Source of the DNA: Streptomyces sp. NA02950
GTDB lineage: Bacteria > Actinomycetota > Actinomycetes > Streptomycetales > Streptomycetaceae
Reading direction: 5' to 3'
Length of the DNA: 64,000 nucleotides
Assembly (NCBI RefSeq): GCF_013364155.1
Contig: NZ_CP054916.1
Span: 3,158,501 to 3,222,500 of the forward strand
Positions 62,595 through 64,000 of the stretch are shown piece after piece. Under the pieces are notes generated by a model. It was not told the DNA's origin. It ran no database searches and saw only the letters and a program-made list of their open reading frames with translations. Each line of letters starts with the position of its first letter. The stretch's first letter is position 1. The position numbers and the translations under genes are program-made.

Positions 62595-64000
62595 TTACCC
62601 GCGAGTTCTCGACCGGGACCGGCCGTGCACCGGACGGGACAGCACCGTGGCGAGCGCCTCGACCACCGCCGGGTCGAAGTCACGGGCCGTGGCCAGCCGC
62701 AGCCGCTCCAGGGCGTACAGCGCGGCCGCGCCCGCGGGGCCCGCCGGGCCGACCGCCCCACCGGCCGCCAGCTCGGTGTACGCGTTCACCGCGCGCACGA
62801 TACGCGCGGTGAGCGGCTGGTCCCGATACGGATCGGCCTGCCGCTCGACAATCACCGCCACCTCGGCGGGTACCCCGGTCTGGCGTACCACAGCACCTCC
62901 CAGCAGCGCGATTCTGCGCTGTTCCGCCCCGGGCAGCGGTTCGGTGGCCCCGGCGGGCACCGGGTCGAGCAGCGACAGCTGCCCGATGTCGTGCATCAGC
63001 GCCGCGTACTCCAGCACGGTCAGCGCCGGTTCGGAAAGCCCCAGCTCACGGCCGACGGCCCGGCTGAGTTCGGCGACCCTGCGGGCATGGCCCGCGGGGG
63101 TGTACCCGGCTATCTCGGTCGAACGGGCCAGCGAGGCGATGGTCTGCCGGTAGGTGGCCCGTATGCCCGCGTAGCGGCGGAACGCGTACTGGATCAGCAG
63201 CAGCGGCACCGACAGCACCGGCAGCGCCCACAGCCCGGCGACGGCGGCCGCGAGTGCCATCACCACCCCCGTCGCGCAGATCGCCGACCCCACCCCGGGC
63301 AGCGCCCACAGCTCGTCGCGGAGCAGCGGGACGTACGGCCAGCCGGTGCGGGCCCGCGCCAGCGCGGCGGCCAGCACGGCGTCGCACAGCGCGGTCAGGG
63401 CCAGCAGCGCGAGCAAGTAGCCGACCACCAGCGGCCCCTGGCCGAACCACGAGGTCAACCGGCCGGTCTGGTACACCGGTTGGAAGCAGGTGGCGGCGAA
63501 GGCGACGGTGAGCACCCGGCGGGCGGTGTGCCCGGGGTCGGCCGGGCAGCCGAACGCCAGCCGCGGCACCATGCCCGCCAGGGAGGCGGCCACGACGACG
63601 GTGACGACCTGGAGGACACCGTGGGTGGTGGGCTCACCGCCGAGGCTGCCCAGCAGGGCGTAGCCGAGGGCACCAGCGGCGGCCACGGGCGCGGGCTCAC
63701 CGCGCTGTTCGTGCGCCCCGCTCGCGCGCGGGAGCGTGGGCGGAACATCGGCGCACCGGATGGCCTCCCCGACGGCGATGAGCACCCCGAAGGCGAGCGC
63801 CGCCTCCGGCTCGCGCACCCCGTGCCACTCGGTCCAGCCGAGCGCGACAACGGCGAGCGCCCCGGCGGCGCCGTACACCCCGGCCACGGTGAGCGCCCCG
63901 GTCCGCCGCCCGCCCTCCGCCACGGCCCGCACCCGGCCCCGCCGTATCCGCCCCACCGCCCGCCCGTGCCGCCCGGCGAGCCGGTCGAGGGGACCGACGA
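62595..64000 (-). CDS. Integral membrane HD-domain (HD-GYP-like) phosphohydrolase, N-terminus beyond window edge
   Basis: At least 468 residues are in the window and the frame is still open at the right edge. About 8-10 hydrophobic helices come first, in the MASE-like style. A C-terminal HD domain follows (HARRVAELSRAVGRELGLSE, EYAALMHDIGQLSLLDP) with the paired His-Asp metal ligands. HD-GYP relatives hydrolyse cyclic nucleotides such as c-di-GMP; the GYP motif itself is not seen, so the substrate is open. Confidence 0.85.
   Translation of the reverse strand, partial: VGPLDRLAGRHGRAVGRIRRGRVRAVAEGGRRTGALTVAGVYGAAGALAVVALGWTEWHGVREPEAALAFGVLIAVGEAIRCADVPPTLPRASGAHEQRGEPAPVAAAGALGYALLGSLGGEPTTHGVLQVVTVVVAASLAGMVPRLAFGCPADPGHTARRVLTVAFAATCFQPVYQTGRLTSWFGQGPLVVGYLLALLALTALCDAVLAAALARARTGWPYVPLLRDELWALPGVGSAICATGVVMALAAAVAGLWALPVLSVPLLLIQYAFRRYAGIRATYRQTIASLARSTEIAGYTPAGHARRVAELSRAVGRELGLSEPALTVLEYAALMHDIGQLSLLDPVPAGATEPLPGAEQRRIALLGGAVVRQTGVPAEVAVIVERQADPYRDQPLTARIVRAVNAYTELAAGGAVGPAGPAGAAALYALERLRLATARDFDPAVVEALATVLSRPVHGRSRSRTRG

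Overview
The window is high-GC DNA with GTG/ATG starts, SD-rich intergenic gaps and marker genes (dasR-dasABC, wblE, Ni-SOD sodN/sodX, SnpA/SnpR, SigH-type sigma factor, class Ia nrdAB behind a B12 riboswitch) that together point to a Streptomyces chromosome. From about 11.4 kb to 50.2 kb, and again at the nrdAB genes, the gene order resembles, from memory, S. coelicolor SCO5262 down to about SCO5225. This is therefore mostly conserved core chromosome carrying accessory blocks. No tRNA, rRNA, IS element, phage or CRISPR array was seen.

0-11 kb (accessory left part). A three-domain adenylation-thiolation-thioesterase (A-T-TE) enzyme of the aryl-quinone/furanone synthetase type is followed on the same strand by an NAD-dependent epimerase/dehydratase cut by the window edge. 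The synthetase gene has a TTA codon and SARP-like direct repeats upstream. Next come an adhesin-like DUF4097 gene translationally coupled to a long PadR regulator behind a perfect palindrome, a frameshifted gene, a two-domain ABM monooxygenase-like gene behind a SoxR-box promoter, a small F420/FMN oxidoreductase, and a 905-residue membrane protein ending in a periplasmic-binding domain.

11-25 kb (core metabolism and stress). Zinc-type dehydrogenase, malic enzyme, a polar amino acid ABC transporter (three genes), a methyltransferase, a CGNR regulator, sodX/sodN, a PPOX-fold protein, a serine hydrolase, the divergent LysR/snapalysin pair and two STAS anti-sigma-antagonist genes.

25-41 kb. A WYL regulator with two apparent 1-base deletions, a secreted HAD phosphatase, a DUF2330 surface protein, a stand-alone FabH, a VOC protein, a zinc-ribbon/AraC pair, glutaminase, an amidase, a CPA1 antiporter, a UBP zinc finger, a GNAT, an anti-sigma/SigH pair, a diacylglycerol kinase, WblE and a PdtaS-like sensor kinase.

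41-50 kb (aminosugar control). An apparent operon dasA-dasB-dasC-GH3-SIS imports and processes chito-oligosaccharide/GlcNAc compounds. It diverges from dasR, whose operators (dre) lie between them. A further good dre lies upstream of the sensor kinase. A DUF3311/sodium-solute symporter pair follows.

50-57 kb (accessory right part). A short polyketide-synthase ketoreductase relic is followed by a GNAT and a DeoR-controlled sugar cluster: two different FGGY kinases, a 2-hydroxyacid dehydrogenase, a histidine-type phosphatase and the regulator, in two divergent groups with related operator half-sites.

57-64 kb. nrdAB is controlled by two NrdR boxes three helical turns apart plus a cobalamin riboswitch. 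Peptide deformylase, a TPR protein and a membrane HD-domain protein (cut by the right edge) follow. Several genes in the window look leaderless: a TAnnnT -10 box 6-7 nt before the start codon.
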